This document shows, in pieces, positions 43,888 to 55,972 of a stretch of DNA of 64,000 nt (positions are counted from its first letter, which is position 1; every line of letters begins with the position of its first letter). Source of the stretch: Phaeosaccion multiseriatum (taxonomy: Eukaryota > Ochrophyta, other classes); NCBI GenBank assembly GCA_965112735.1, contig OZ218953.1, positions 806,001 to 870,000 on the forward strand, given 5' to 3'. The notes below the pieces were generated by a model, which had not been told where the DNA came from, did no database searches, and was given only the letters and a program-made list of their open reading frames with translations. The translations under genes and the position numbers were made by a program.

Positions 43888-46800
43888 AGCAGTTGAAGAA
43901 ACAGCGGCAGAGGAGGCCTGGGGTATTCGGCGCCCTACCCAGAAAGAGGGGCATCAGCATCAACAGCTGCAACCGTGAGGATGGAGGGCGGGGGGTTGGG
44001 CTTCGTCATACTTGTGCCATTAGGGTGAGGGTGGGGGGGGGGGGGGGGGAGAGGAAGGGCACGGCAGTGAAGTATGACATGCAGACACGGGTGCTCGACA
44101 TAAAGTTGGTGAGACGGCGGCAGAGGGACGTACACTTGGCAGGGTTGGCTTCAGTGCCAGTGCTGCAGAGGATGGCAGTGGAGGGGGGAGAAGAAGGGTG
44201 GAGTTCAGACGGGAGGCAGGGTGGGGATGGGGAGGTAGAAAGGTCTACAGAGGGGCAGAAGCAGTTGGTGATACACCATGGGAAGGGAGGGAAGGACGAG
44301 GGAAAGCGCGTCGACATGGAAGAGGGTGAGAAGGAGGAGATGGAGCAGGAGAAGGAGAAGGAGGAGCAACAGCAGCAGCAGCAGCAGCAGGAGCAGCAGC
44401 AGGAGGAGGAGGAGAGGGAGGAAGAGGAGGAGATGGTGTCTGAACATGTCTTGTTCGTAACGCTCGAGCAGAGTCTGACCCCCACGAGTGATGGACTGTT
44501 GGAGCAACTGCAGGCCTACCAGAGAGAGTGGCTGCTAGGGCTCTGCCGACAGGTGGTGGTGGGGCTCGTTGAGGCAGTCTGGCAGAGGACGGAGGAGCAT
44601 CACGAGTTGGTGACACAGAAGACTTGTCTGGCGACGGGGGTTGTCGATGCTGTACTGCAAGAGGTGTTGCGGAGAGTGGTGGAAAAGGTGCTGGAGGAGG
44701 AGGAGGAGGAGGAGGAGGAGGAGGAGCAGCAGCAGCAGCAGGAGCAGGAGCAGCAGCAGCAGGAGTATGAGCAGCAGCAGCAGCAGGAGCAGGAGGAGGA
44801 AGAGGAGGAGGAGGAGGAGGCGAGGGAGGCGGAGGAGGAGGAGGAGGAGGAGGAGGAGGAGGAGGAGGAGGAGGAGGAGGAGGAGGAGGAGGAGGAGGAG
44901 GAGGAGGAGGAGGTAAAAGCAGCCACCGCAGCAGCGCTCTTTGGAGTAGTGGATGCGGTAGTCGAGGCGGCAGGGGAGGAGGATGACGCACAGGGAGAGG
45001 AGGGCGCGTGGCTTGAAGAAGGCCAGGCGGTGAATAGAGCTGCTCTCCCTGCTGCTACTGCTACTGCTACTGCTACTCCGAATACTATGGCTACTCCTAC
45101 TGGGGCCAACGTTATGACGCCGGGCAAAGAGGAAGCCGCTACCGAGTCTGCCGGGCGTCCTGCTACTGTATCACCAACGGCTGCGGCAGCGGCGGCGGTG
45201 GTGGCTGTATCGCCGACTGCTGTGTCCCCTTCCCAGCCGGCCGAGACCGAGAACGACACCCCTTCCCTCCTGACGGTGGCCTCTCCCTCCTCTGCGTCCC
45301 GACACCAAGTGGCAGTTGACCCCCCCTCCTCTCTCTGCTTCAATTGCCTTGCTCTGATGGACGCCAGCGGGGGAGGGCCCTTCAACATTCGCCGCCGCAA
45401 GTCCATGCCTGTCCAGGTCAGCACTTATGCTTACGAGTTACTACGAAGTACTAAGGATATACAAAGCGAAGCGAAGGCACGAAGCGCTTCCTTCCTTCCC
45501 TCTCTCCCTTCCCCCCCTCCCTTCGTTCCCTCCCTCCTTCCTTCCTTTCTTCCTTCCTTCCTTCCTTCCAATGCCTTACAAACACATCACCTCTCCTTAC
45601 GCCGATCCCCTGTCACCATAACCTCACGTCCCGTCAGATCCAAGTGGGTCCCCATGGTCGTACCATCACTCGTGTCGACGGTTTCGCCGGCCTCTGCCCT
45701 CCCCGATCCCTCCACCTCTCCTCGGCTGACATCGACGGGAAGGAGGGGCAAGAAGCCATCACGAAGGTGTTGAGGGGGCATGGGCTCTCCCTTGAGGAGG
45801 TGGTGCAAGCCTTCGACCCTGAGGATGACCTTGGTGATGCAAAGGTAAGGAAGGGAGGGGGGGGGGGTGATGAATCGTGCGCACACACACACATACACAC
45901 ACACACACACACACGCACATGCGCATATCTCCACCCTTGCCCTCACCGACACACTCAAACACACACCCACACTCACGTACTCACACGCCCACTCACACTC
46001 ACACACTCAAACACATACACGCATACACGCATACACGCATACACTCGCACTCCCACCCCCACAGGTCATGATCAACGCCCTCGCGAAAGCCATTTGTGAA
46101 CTCGACCCGAGCATGCACAACCGCGGTGGCGAGTCTGCCGTTTCAGAAGTGCGAGCTCACTTGCTACACGTCCTGGAGCCTCGGCCCGAGTGGAGGGAGG
46201 TCAGAGTCACGCATCAAGCAGGAAAGGGCTGTGTGGAGGTGAGGGTCTTGCTCAACAACGGCGGCGATGCAGGAGCAGCCGGAGGAGGAGGAGGAGGAGG
46301 AGGAGGAGGAGGAGGAGGAGGAGGAGGAGGAGGAGGAGGAGGAGGAGGAGGAGGAGGAGGAGGAGGAGGATCAAGAGAAGCAGGAGGAGCAGGAGGAGGA
46401 GAAGGAGGAGGAGGAGAAAAAGGAGGGATGGAGGTGGCGAGGGAGGAGGACAGAGACGAGAAGGAGGAGGAGAAGGAGAGGGAGGAGGAGAACGGACATG
46501 AAGAGGCCAGCGAGGATGCGAACGTCTTGACATTCTCCTTTGACACGCTTGAGAACGAGGCGGGTACAGACTGTGCTGCAGACAGCCCTGCCCAGCCCTA
46601 CTCACATCAGGTGTGGACTCGACAAGCATGGCCCATTCTGGCTAAATCAGCACGAATGCCCGCTTCAGCCAGGGAGGTCGCAGCTCTGCTTCTCGACCTT
46701 GATCTCTGCGAGCTGCTCGAAAGTCTCCACAGCAGCTCTGTGGGCGGCGGTATGGGTGAGGGTGATGGTGAGGGTGAGGGTGATGGTGAGGGTGAGGCCG

Positions 46801-48926
46801 AGATCGACAAAGCGAACAACAACAAAGCGCTCTATGAAGCTGCTTGTGGAGGGAGGATATACGAGGTCACCTTGCGGATCGAGCGGTCAGGGAGAAGGGG
46901 AGGAGGAGGGGCGGGAGGGGCGGGAGGAGCGGGAGGAGCGGGAGGAGGAGGGGGGGAAGGGAGGCAAAAGGGAGAGGGAGGCGTGCACGTGGTCACGGGC
47001 TTCGTTGTGACGTCCGCGGGGCATCTCGCCCATGTCGCCGCCATATCACCAACTGCTGCATCTGTTGGTGAAGGTGATGGTGCTGGTGCTGGTGCTTCTG
47101 TTGCCCCACCTGAACCATGCGATGTGGCTGCTGCCATATCACCAACTGCTGCCTCTGCTGCTGCCTCCACCTTTGCCTCTTCGTCTGCCTCCTCTGTCGG
47201 GTGCTTAGTGGAGCTCAACTCGGTGAGGCTCGCAGCAACGTCGGTGACAGGGCTCCGGTTTGAGCAGCTACGGCTTTCTGGTCCCATCGCAGAGGGCGGG
47301 GAGGGGCGGCCAGGAGAGAGAGGAGACAGAGAGGAGAAGGACGAGGATGAGGATGAGGAGAGGGAAGAGGAGGAGAAGGTGAAGGTGGAGGAGCAGGAGG
47401 AGGAGAAGGAGGAGGAGAAGGAGGAGGAGGAGGAGGAGGAGGAGGAGGAGGAGGAGGAGGAGGAGGAGGAGGAGGAGGAGGAGGAGGAGGAGGAGGAGGA
47501 GGAGGAGGAGGAGGAGGAGGAGGAGGAGGAGGAGGAGGAGGAGGAGGAGGAGGAGGAGGAGGAGGAGGAGGAGGAGGAGGAGGAGAGGGAGGAGGACGAG
47601 GAGGAGGAGAAGGAGGAGGAGGAGGAGGATGAGGAGGAGGAGGAGGAGGAGGAGGAGGAGGAGAAGGAGGACGACGAGGATGAGGAGAAGGAGGAGGAGA
47701 AGGTGAAGGTGGAGAAGAAGACAAAGGAGGAAGAGGGGGAGCAGGAGGAGGAGGAGGAGGGCATGGTAGTGGCGGTGGTAGAGGAGAAGGACAACGACGA
47801 CGAGGAGGATGAGGAGGATGAGAGTATAGAGGGGGGGGGGGGGGATGAGGAGGATATAAAGGAGGAGGAGGAGGAGGAGGAGGAGGAGGAGGAGGAGGAG
47901 GAGGAGGAGGAGGAGGAGGAGGAGGAGGAGGAGGAGGAGGAGGAGGAGGAGGAGGAGGAGAGAGATGAGGAGGATGATGAAGGTGTAGAGGAGAAGGAGG
48001 TGGTGGTGGGGGAAGAGGAAGGAAAAGGCAAGGAGGGGGGGGGAGAGAGAGGGGAGGAAGACGAGGAGGAGGACGATGACGAGAAGGAGGAGAAGGAGCA
48101 GGAGGAGCGGCAGGAGGAGGAGGAGCGGGGGCAGAGGAAGGAGGAGGAGAAGGAGGCGGAGGACAAGGGAGATGAGCTCGACAGACAAGAAGGAATGACG
48201 GAAGGACCGAGCGAGAGGCGAGAGGAGGAGGGCAGTCCTCCACTCGAGCAGCAGGAAGGGTCGAGGGTGAACTACGGAGATAGAGAGAAGAGCTCTGACT
48301 TCGGCCCCGAAGAGGCGCTATCGCTCGCTTCACTGGACAGCAGCTCGGGCGATGACATAGAAGGGACGCGAGGAGGAGGAGGAGGAGGAGGAGGAGGAGG
48401 AGGAGGAGGAGGAGGAGGAGGAGGAGGAGGAGGAGGAGGAGGAGGAGGAGGAGGAGGAGGAGGAGGAGGAGGAGGAGGAGGAGGAGGAGGAGGAGGAGGA
48501 GGAGGAGGAGGAGGAGGAGGAGGAGGAGGAGGAGGAGGAGGAGGAGGAGGAGGAGGAGGAGGAGGAGGAGGAGGAGGAGGAGGAGGAGGAGGAGGAGGAG
48601 GAGGAGGAGGAGGAGGAGGAGGAGGAGGAGGAGGAGGAGGAGGAGGAGGAGGAGGAGGAGGAGGAGGAGGAGGAGGAGGAGGAGGAGGAGGAGGAGGAGG
48701 AGGAGGAGGAGGAGGAGGAGGAGGAGGAGGAGGAGGAGGAGGAGGAGGAGGAGGAGGAGGAGGAGACGGAGCAGGAGTAGGAGGAGGAGAAGGAGGAGGA
48801 GAGCATCAAGAGCAAGACGGGGAGGAGGGTGAGGTAGAGGGAAAGGGAGAGGCCGAGGCAGAGGGGGCGTCCGTGTCGAGTTTTAGAAGCACGTCGAGTA
48901 CGAGTACTAGGTTCTTCCTCCATTAG
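36909..48926 (+). CDS. Giant low-complexity protein, about 3618 aa, possible C2-like segments
   Basis: Five exons close in frame: 36909-37505 (GTAAGT donor), 37882-42834, 43179-45416, 45638-45844 and 46065-48926. Ordered islands are separated by poly-Gly, poly-Glu, poly-Gln and Ala runs. N-terminal islands (ACLYVQLLSL, TKLCLQWKDQSYEAHLRV, HVIWDEHLTLRLDVEEG, GFLLLRVRLMDARASSKETR) have the beta-strand pattern of C2 domains. Further islands include FLTRAALAQLCFVHFPN with TFPAFSSWLGRCARQRARWV (helical, EF-hand-like spacing), a coiled-coil stretch (VRAHLRLLEDSLWRLEAL), VSPLWLERINSRGYNRTVAS across the exon 2/3 junction, and the compact exon 4 (GRTITRVDGFAGLCPPRSLH). The last 190 residues are mostly Gly from a 400-bp GGA tract. 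Many copies of the TTGGTGATACAG motif are translated as LVIQ, AVGDTA or AVSPTA. No overall family was recognised. A membrane or cytoskeletal scaffold is only a guess. Confidence 0.65.
38778..38901. repeat. (GGA)n tract, coded as poly-Gly
   Basis: About 124 bp of uninterrupted GGA in exon 2 of the giant gene, read in the GGA frame. Confidence 0.95.
39693..39806. repeat. (GAG)n tract, coded as poly-Glu
   Basis: The same triplet as the preceding tract but shifted one base relative to the frame, so it is read GAG. It lies in exon 2 of the giant gene. Confidence 0.95.
40043..45177. repeat. Cluster of TTGGTGATACAG motif copies in the giant gene
   Basis: Exact copies of the 12-mer, either strand, start at 40043(-), 40601, 41284, 41846, 42131(-), 42289, 42454, 42844, 43836 and 45166(-). 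The copy at 42844 is in intron 2 and the others are in exons. Near copies include 40455, 40755, 41109, 41578, 44265 and 44609. Nearly all adjoin CAG or CTG triplets. Confidence 0.85.
43038..43130. repeat. (CCCT)n tract in giant-gene intron 2
   Basis: About 90 bp of CTCC units ending about 50 bp before the acceptor of exon 3 (43179). It is pyrimidine-rich on the coding strand. Confidence 0.92.
45439..45450. other. 12-bp hairpin motif, third copy (inverted)
   Basis: TACTACGAAGTA, 23 bases after the exon 3 donor of the giant gene, inside the intron. Confidence 0.6.
48371..48769. repeat. (GGA)n tract of about 400 bp near the 3' end of the giant gene
   Basis: Apparently uninterrupted GGA, about 133 units, read as poly-Gly. 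It is a pure purine strand and so a candidate for triplex or G-rich structure. The true length may differ from the assembly. Confidence 0.93.
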
Positions 48927-49125
48927 CAGCAGCGCAATATAACACGCGAGTCCACTGGCAGTTACAGAATACAACTCACTGCGAACTGAAGGGTTAAACG
49001 TTAAATACATGGACTGATTCTTTCACGGAGCTGCTGGTATACTTGCTCCTCACTTCCATCGGCCCGGGATTCCCTGTCGTACTGGCAATAATCAATCCAC
49101 ATCCCTCTCACAGACAGAGAACGAG
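48927..49125. other. Short gap after the giant gene
   Basis: 200 bp of AT-richer sequence, presumably 3' UTR. No feature is seen. Confidence 0.4.
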
Positions 49126-50049
49126 CTATATTATATGCACCCTTATGATGCCATCTGCGCTGCCTAAAGGTAACGACTTTAACCGCCCCAGGCGCGTCAG
49201 CGAAGCAAGCAAGCGAAGCAAAGGTACGCAGTGGATGCCGGCAAGTGTCCTATGCCGAATCTCCCGCGCATAGAGGGATCGCTGGAGGCCCACAGCCAAC
49301 CTTCGTCTAATGGCGCACATAGCAAGCGCATAGACTGCCATGTTCAGGTGTTCGGGGCCCCCAGCAGAGTGGGTGGCGAGTGCTTTAATAAACACCTGAG
49401 CTGACGGTCCTAATGCGCCGTACTGTTCCATGCCGAAGGGCACTAGATGTACCTCTCCGGGTCATAGTGGATGTCTCCTCCTTCCCCCACTTCATCACCC
49501 GGCACGCCAAAGGTCACCTCCTCCATCAAGGCAAGCGAGCTTCTCCACCCCCCCTGCTGTCCCGAGGCCTTCCAACAGTTGGCCGTGGAGCTCCAATAGG
49601 CATCTCCAAGGGCATGCCTATTCACCTTCATCTCCAGTGAGCTGATGAGTCTGGTGAAGACGTTGCCACATGCGATGGGGCGTGGGGTTTTGGCTTCACC
49701 CGTGAGCTTGTTCGCCTCCTGCAGTGCGTGGGCCAGAGCTATATTCTGGAGTTGCCAGAATTGGGGTGGCAGTTGGTTCTCCAGCTGGGTCATCAGTCAT
49801 CAGCCTCCACAGGTCGGTTAGATGCTGGCGCACCTCTGGCCCCTCCGTCTCGTCCGCCGTGGCTGTATGGATGTGAGCGTAGCGCAAGCCGTTCGCTCCC
49901 TGGGCTCGTCCTTCCATGTCTGACATCTTGGTTGAAGTGCTGCGTGATTGCATGAGGGCCGGTACCAACCAGGGATTTATATTAGAGCTTATGGGCTCAG
50001 TATTGGTGCTCTTGAGTCCAGACCTGACCTTGAGACCAACCAGAGACAA
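49126..50049 (-). pseudogene. Decayed LINE-type reverse transcriptase fragment
   Basis: Three minus-strand reading frames follow one another. Frame 1 (50049-49696) covers a linker with HLTDLWRLMTDD. Frame 2 (49793-49443) has LPPQFWQLQNIALAHALQEA, then TPRPIACGNVFTRLISS. Frame 3 (49443-49126) has VPFGMEQYGALGPSAQVFIK and onward. RPIA.G....RL.S is a recognisable reverse-transcriptase finger/palm motif of non-LTR elements, and PF..E.YG..G is a common tail in their C-terminal parts. At least two frameshifts and the lack of the catalytic YADD block (internal deletion) show that it is dead. Its 5' end overlaps the left arm of an inverted repeat. Confidence 0.5.
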
Positions 50050-50124
50050 TCACACAGCACTTCAACCAGATGTCAGACATGGAAGGACGAGCCCAGGGAG
50101 CGAACGGCTTGCGCTACGCTCACA
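49872..50124. repeat. Near-perfect inverted repeat, arms about 79 bp, 96-bp loop
   Basis: The left arm (49872-49950) and right arm (50047-50124) are reverse complements with one mismatch and one single-base indel. The left arm is part of the reverse-transcriptase remnant, so the right arm is an inverted duplication of it. The right arm ends 60 bp from the stop codon of the CDK12-like gene. Confidence 0.85.
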
Positions 50125-50183
50125 GACAGAGACACAGCAGACAGACCGCTGTATCATCAACTGTATCACCAACTTGTCGGGCA

Positions 50184-52921
50184 CTATCTTCGATGCCGTG
50201 AGCGCCCTCTCGACCGATCTCTGGACCGTTCTCTGGACCATTCTCTGGAACATTCTCTGGACCGCTCTCTGGAACGTTCTCTCTGCCGCCCTCGAGAGTC
50301 GTCTCGTGAGTCATAACCACCTACACCTCTGCTATAACGCTCTCTGCTCATCCCCCTACCGCGACCCCTGCTCCTACTCTTGCTCCTGCTCCTACTCCTA
50401 CTCCTACTGTCTCGGTCTCTACCACCTCCTCTGCCACGCCTCCCGTTGCTGCTCTTGCTTCTACCAGGCCTATAGGGACCTCCGCCCCCTCCACCCCCCC
50501 CCCCCCCCGCACCGTAATCGTCACCCTCTCTGTCCCTCCTGCGGTCTCTCCCTCCACTCCCTGATGGACCAGAGAGAGAGTGCCGAGACTCAGAGTATCC
50601 GTCACTGCCTCCCCCCCCCCGCCCGTCGCCTCTCCCTTCACTGCGCTTGTCGCGTTTGTAGTGCCGCATCGCGTCGCGGGGGGGAGTTTCGCTCGTGTCT
50701 CTCTCCCTGTAACGCTCGCGTGAGTCTCTGATGCCTCTTGTCTCTCTCTCTCGGCTGCGGCTGGTGCTACGGTTGGTACTCCGTCGCTCCCAGTCATGAC
50801 TACTGCTGGTGCTGTCTCTCTCTCTGCTATCCCGCTCCACCGACACCCTCCCTCCTCCTCCTCCTCCTCCTCCCCCTCCTCCCCGTCTTCTTTCTCCTCC
50901 TCCCCCTTCTCCTCTTCTTCCTCCTCCTCCTTCTCCTATTCTTCCTCCTCCCCGTCTTCCTTCTCCTCCTCCTCCTCCTCCTCCTCCTCCTCCTCCTCCT
51001 CCCTCTCCTCCTCCTTTCCCATCCCTGAAGTTGGTTGGTGACTCCCTTGGAGGTGAGCGCTTCTCTTTCTGCTGTTGGTTTCGCTTCTGATGCTTCTGGA
51101 CAGCAGCAGTTGGCGATACAGCAGCACCACCAGCAGCAGCAGCTGGCGCTGAACGCTTGGTCGGTGCTGGCTTTTTCTTCTTCGCTATACCCTTGGTCTG
51201 AAACTCATGATAGGAGCCCCCCTCAGCGAGCTCAAGAAGGCCGAGCTCGGACGGGTTGTCGGGGATGCGTGGATGGGCCATAAAGTAGCGGTTTGCCAGG
51301 GCCTGCACCAGAGAGAGGCCGTCACACGTACATGCGTTACATGCGTTTCACAGACACGGAGGTGAAAGGGAAGAGAGGGAGAGGGAGGGAGGGACGGATG
51401 GATGGATGGATGGAGGGAGGGAGGGAGGGAGGGAGGGAGGGAGGAGGGAGGGAGTCAGGAGGGAGGGAGGGAGGGAGGAGGGAGGGAGTCCGGAGGGAGG
51501 GAGGGAGGGAGGGAGGGAGGGAGGGAGGGAGGGAGGGAGGGAGGGAGGGAGGGAGGGAGGGAGGGAGGAAGGGAGGGAGGGAGGGGGGGAGGGAGGGAGA
51601 GAGGGAGGTACGGAGAGAGAGAGAGAGCGAGAGAGAGAGAGAGAGAGGGGTGGGTGGGGAGGCGAGGGGAAAGAGGGGAAGAGTGAGAGAGACGGGGGAG
51701 AGATACAAGGGGGTGACACAAATCTGAAGAGCCAAAGGGCCACAGGACAGCACTCAAGAAAGCAGCAGTGACTGAGTGAGTAAGTGAGTGAGTGAGTGAG
51801 TGAGTGAGTGAGTGAGTGAGTCAGTGAGTGAGTGAGTGAGTAAGTGATTGAGTAAGTGAGTGAGTGAGTGAGTGAGTGAGTGAGTGAGTGAGTGAGCGAG
51901 TGTGACTGAATGAGTGAGTGAGTGAGTGAGTGAGCGAGTGAGTGAGTGAGTAAGTGAATGAGTGAGTGAGTGAGAGTGAGTAAGTGGGAGTGAGTGAGTT
52001 AGTGAGTGAGTGAGTGAGTTAGTGAGTGAGTGAGTGAGTGAGTAAGTGAGTGAGTGAGAGTGAGTAAGTGAGAGTGAGTGAGTAAGTGAGAGTGAGTGAG
52101 TGAGTGAGAGTGAGTAAGTGAGAGTGACTGAGTGAGTGAGTGAGTGAGTGAGTGAGTAAGTGAGTGAGTGAGTGAGTGAGAGTGAGTAAGTGAGAGTGAG
52201 TGAGTGAGTGAGTGAGTGAGTGAGTGAGTGAGTGAGTAAGTGAGAGTGAGTGAGTGAGTGAGTGAGTGAGTGAGTGAGTGAGTAAGTGAGAGTAAGTGAG
52301 TGAGTGAGTGAGTAAGTGAGAGTGAGTGAGTGAGTGAGTAAGTGAGAGTGAGTAAGTGAGTGAGTGAGTGAGTGAGTAAGTTAGAGTGAGTGAGTGAGTA
52401 AGTGAGTGAGTGAGTGAGAGTGAGTAAGTGAGTGAGTGAGTGTGAGTGAGTGAGTGAGTGTTTGGTTCCTGCATGTAACCGTTGATTTCGATTGACTCCC
52501 CAACCACCCACAACACTCTCCCCCCCCCCCACACACACCTCGCTCAACAAGCACCCTCGACACCCACCCACCCTCCCACCCATCCACCCCCGCACGCACG
52601 CACGCACGCACCCAGATTCTACCCCCGAACACGCGATCAAATGATCAAATGTGCTTCTGTTTCCGCTCAGTGACACTGGCACTGATCCATTGACTTACCG
52701 ACTTGGCTGAGATCCTCCTCTTGGGATCCTTCACAAGAAGTCTCGACATGAGGTCCATTGTGTCGGTGGTGAGGAAGGCTGCCGCGGCGGCAGAGCCGGA
52801 GTGGTACCGCTGCTGCTGCTGCTGCTGCGGTTGTTGTTGTTGTGGTTGCTGCTGTTGTTGTTGTTGTTGTTGTTGTTGCTGTTGTTGTTGTTGTTGTTGT
52901 TGTTGTTCTTGTTCTTGTTGC

Positions 52922-52954
<33 letters not shown>

Positions 52955-53382
52955 GCTTGTGGTTGTTGTTGTTGTTGCTGTTGTGGTTGTTGTTGCTGTT
53001 GTGGTTGTTGGTTGACGGCACTGCCATTGCTGCTGTCGGTGCCCCCCGCCCCCGCCGGATAGGCACGCTCCAACTGCTCCGCCAAGTGCTCCTGGCGAAA
53101 CGGTCAGAGCAGAGAGGTGGCCATTGTTGGGTATTGTTGGGTGTTATTGGGCGTTGTTGGGTGTTGTTGGGTGTTGTGGGTGTTGTTGGGCGTTGTTGGG
53201 TGTTGTTGGGCGTTTGTGGGCGTGATTGGGTGATGTTGGGTGTTGTTGGGCGTTGTTGGGCGTTGTTGGGCGTTGTTGGGTGTTGTTGGGTGTTGTTGGG
53301 TGTTGTTGGGTGTTGTTGGGCGTTGTTGGGCGTTGTTGGGGTGAGTTTGAAAGGTCGGGACTGAGAGAAGGCCATGGACATG

Positions 53383-53425
<43 letters not shown>

Positions 53426-55883
53426 TTGTCTGTCTGTCTTGTCTGTTTGTCTGTCTGTAATATGTTCTCTCTCTGACCTTCCTTCCTTCCTTCCTTCCTT
53501 CCTTCCTTCCTTCCTTCCGTCCCGACTGACTAACGGACTGACTGACTACCTGACGAACCAACACTCACCCTCAATCTGGGCGGAAAAGTCCCGCCCAACC
53601 CCGTCGAGGAAACCGCCTGCGCCTTCTGCTTAGAGAGGTAGGCCTGCACGGTTGGGTCCGACGGAGGAGGTGACCCCACAACCTGAGGAAGGGGGGAGGG
53701 GGGGGGGGGGTATAGAAGGGCGAAGGACGAAAGATTGGTCAGACTTCATCCCTTTCACTCCTCCTTCTCTTGCTCCTCCTCCTCGTCTTCTTCCTCCTCC
53801 TCCTCCTCCTCCTCCTCCTCCTCCTCCTCCTCCTCCTCCTCTTCCTCCTCCCCTTCCTCCTCCTCCTCCTCCTCCTCAACCCACGCACCTGATAGATCAG
53901 CGAGAGCTGATCGATCTCCGTCCTTCCCTGGCACAGCGGCTTGCCCATGATAAGCTCAGCAAGGATGCAGCCGACACCCCACATGTCCACTCCAGAGCCG
54001 TAGCTCGTGCTTCCCAGTAGGAGCTCTGGGGCGAGGAGAGGGAGGGCGGAAGGGATGGGATAAGTCAACGAAGGGAGGGTGGAAGGGATGGTAAGTAAAA
54101 AAAGGGAGGGCGGAAGGATGGTTCAAGACAACGAAGGAAGGGGTGTGGAAGAAGGAAATCAATGAAGTGTGTTGTGACCACTCGCAGCTGGATTTGAGGG
54201 GAGGGAGCGGAGGAGGAGGAGGAGGAGGAGGAGGAGGAGGAGGAGGAGAGGAGGAGGAGGAGGAGAAGAACATATCCTACCACAGCCTCTGTAACAGCTG
54301 CGGGCCTGTGGGCACCACGCTGGACACGTGACCCCTGAGATATCTCACCGCTGAGCTCACTCACCGGGGGGGCGATACCACAGAGTAATGACTTGGTTGG
54401 TGAGGTTGGTAGCGCTTTCCGACACGTGCCTGGACAGTCCGAAGTCAGCGAGCTTCTCAACAGGTTTGGAAGGAAGGAAGGAAGAAAGGAAAGAAGGAAG
54501 GAAGGAAGGAAGGAAGGAAGGAAGGAAGGAAGGAAGGAAAGGAGGGTGATGATGGAACAACAGGTTTGGTAGGAAGGTTAGGGTAGACTAGTGATTGAAG
54601 GACATCGCCATGAAAGAGAACCCCAAGCGGGGGGGCGAGGAGGGGAAGCGGCACGTATTGTTTTGGTGCCATGAGAAGCGGGCGGGCAATTAGGTGTCAA
54701 TCACCCTAAAAGAAAGCAAGCAAAGCCAAACTCAAAGTCAAAGCCAAACCAACTCCCAACCCCCCAAGTGAGTGAAGGAAGTTACGGACCCACCGACTGA
54801 CCCACCGACTGACCGACCGACTGACCGACCGACTGACCGACCGACTGACCGTCCGACTGACCGTCCGACTGACCGACAGACTGATCCTCTGACTGATCGA
54901 CCGACTGACCGACTGATCCTCTGACTGATCGACCGACCTACCTTGAGGGTGTGGTCGTTGCTGATGAGGAGGTTGCTGCACTTGATGTCTCTGTGTATGT
55001 AACGGTTCTCGTGAACATACTCCAGTACCTGCCAGCAAGCAACGCAAGGCAACACAACGCAGCGCAACGAGGGGCGTCAAGTCGAGTCAAGCTCGTGTGG
55101 AGGGTGTCGGTTACAGCATGGAGAGTGTCGGTTACAGCATGGAGGGTGTCGGTTACAGCTTACGGCTCAGTCGGGTCTGTCAGAGTTGGCTTACAGGAAA
55201 ACTCGGGTCAAATGTCGATCCCATTTATGGAGTTCGATATTGACAAGGTCACATAAACTGAAAAGGTGCGTGCCAAGTGCATGCAAGTGCAAACGTTCGT
55301 GGGCGCTAGTGCATACACACTTTCAAAGAGAGTCAAAGTCTCCTTTCTCCCTCTCTCCCTCCCTCCTCTCCTCTCTTCCTCTCTTCCTCCCTCCTTCCCT
55401 CCCTCCCTCACCTGCAACAGCTGCCTGAGAAGGTACTTGACAACAACGGGACTGAAGTGATACCGCTTGTCAAGTAGACCAGCGAGGTCATGATCCATGT
55501 ACTCTAGCACCAGGAACAGACTCCCTCTCCTCTGCTTCTCGCTGTGGTGCAGGCTGGACCCTCCAGCTCCTCTTCTCGCCCTCCCATCTCTGCTGCCGCT
55601 ACTGCCACCACCACCTGCCCCTGGGGAAGTATTCCGCTTCCGTCGCTGATATGACCAAAGGGAGAGCGAGAGAGAGAGAGAAGAGAGAGAGAGAGGGGGG
55701 GGGGGGAGGAGGTGGGAGAGGGAGAGAGAGAGGGAGAGAGAGAGAAGAGAGAGAGTCAAGGAGGAAGCCAAGGCGACGGGGGACAAGAGAGGCTGACGCA
55801 GGTGAGAAGAGAAGAGAAAAGAAAGGAGGAGATGACAGACTGCGATGGGGTGAACGGCCGGTGATGAGACGACGACAAGGAGT

Positions 55884-55972
<89 letters not shown>

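Noticed and set aside
46832-48333. Minus-strand frames rich in Ser, Pro or Leu opposite the giant gene
   Set aside because: Antisense shadows of GGA/GAG tracts; the plus strand has spliced, non-repetitive islands.
51999-52682. A similar SLTH-repeat frame of more than 200 codons
   Set aside because: Translation of the second (GTGA)n tract, wholly inside CDK12-like intron 8.
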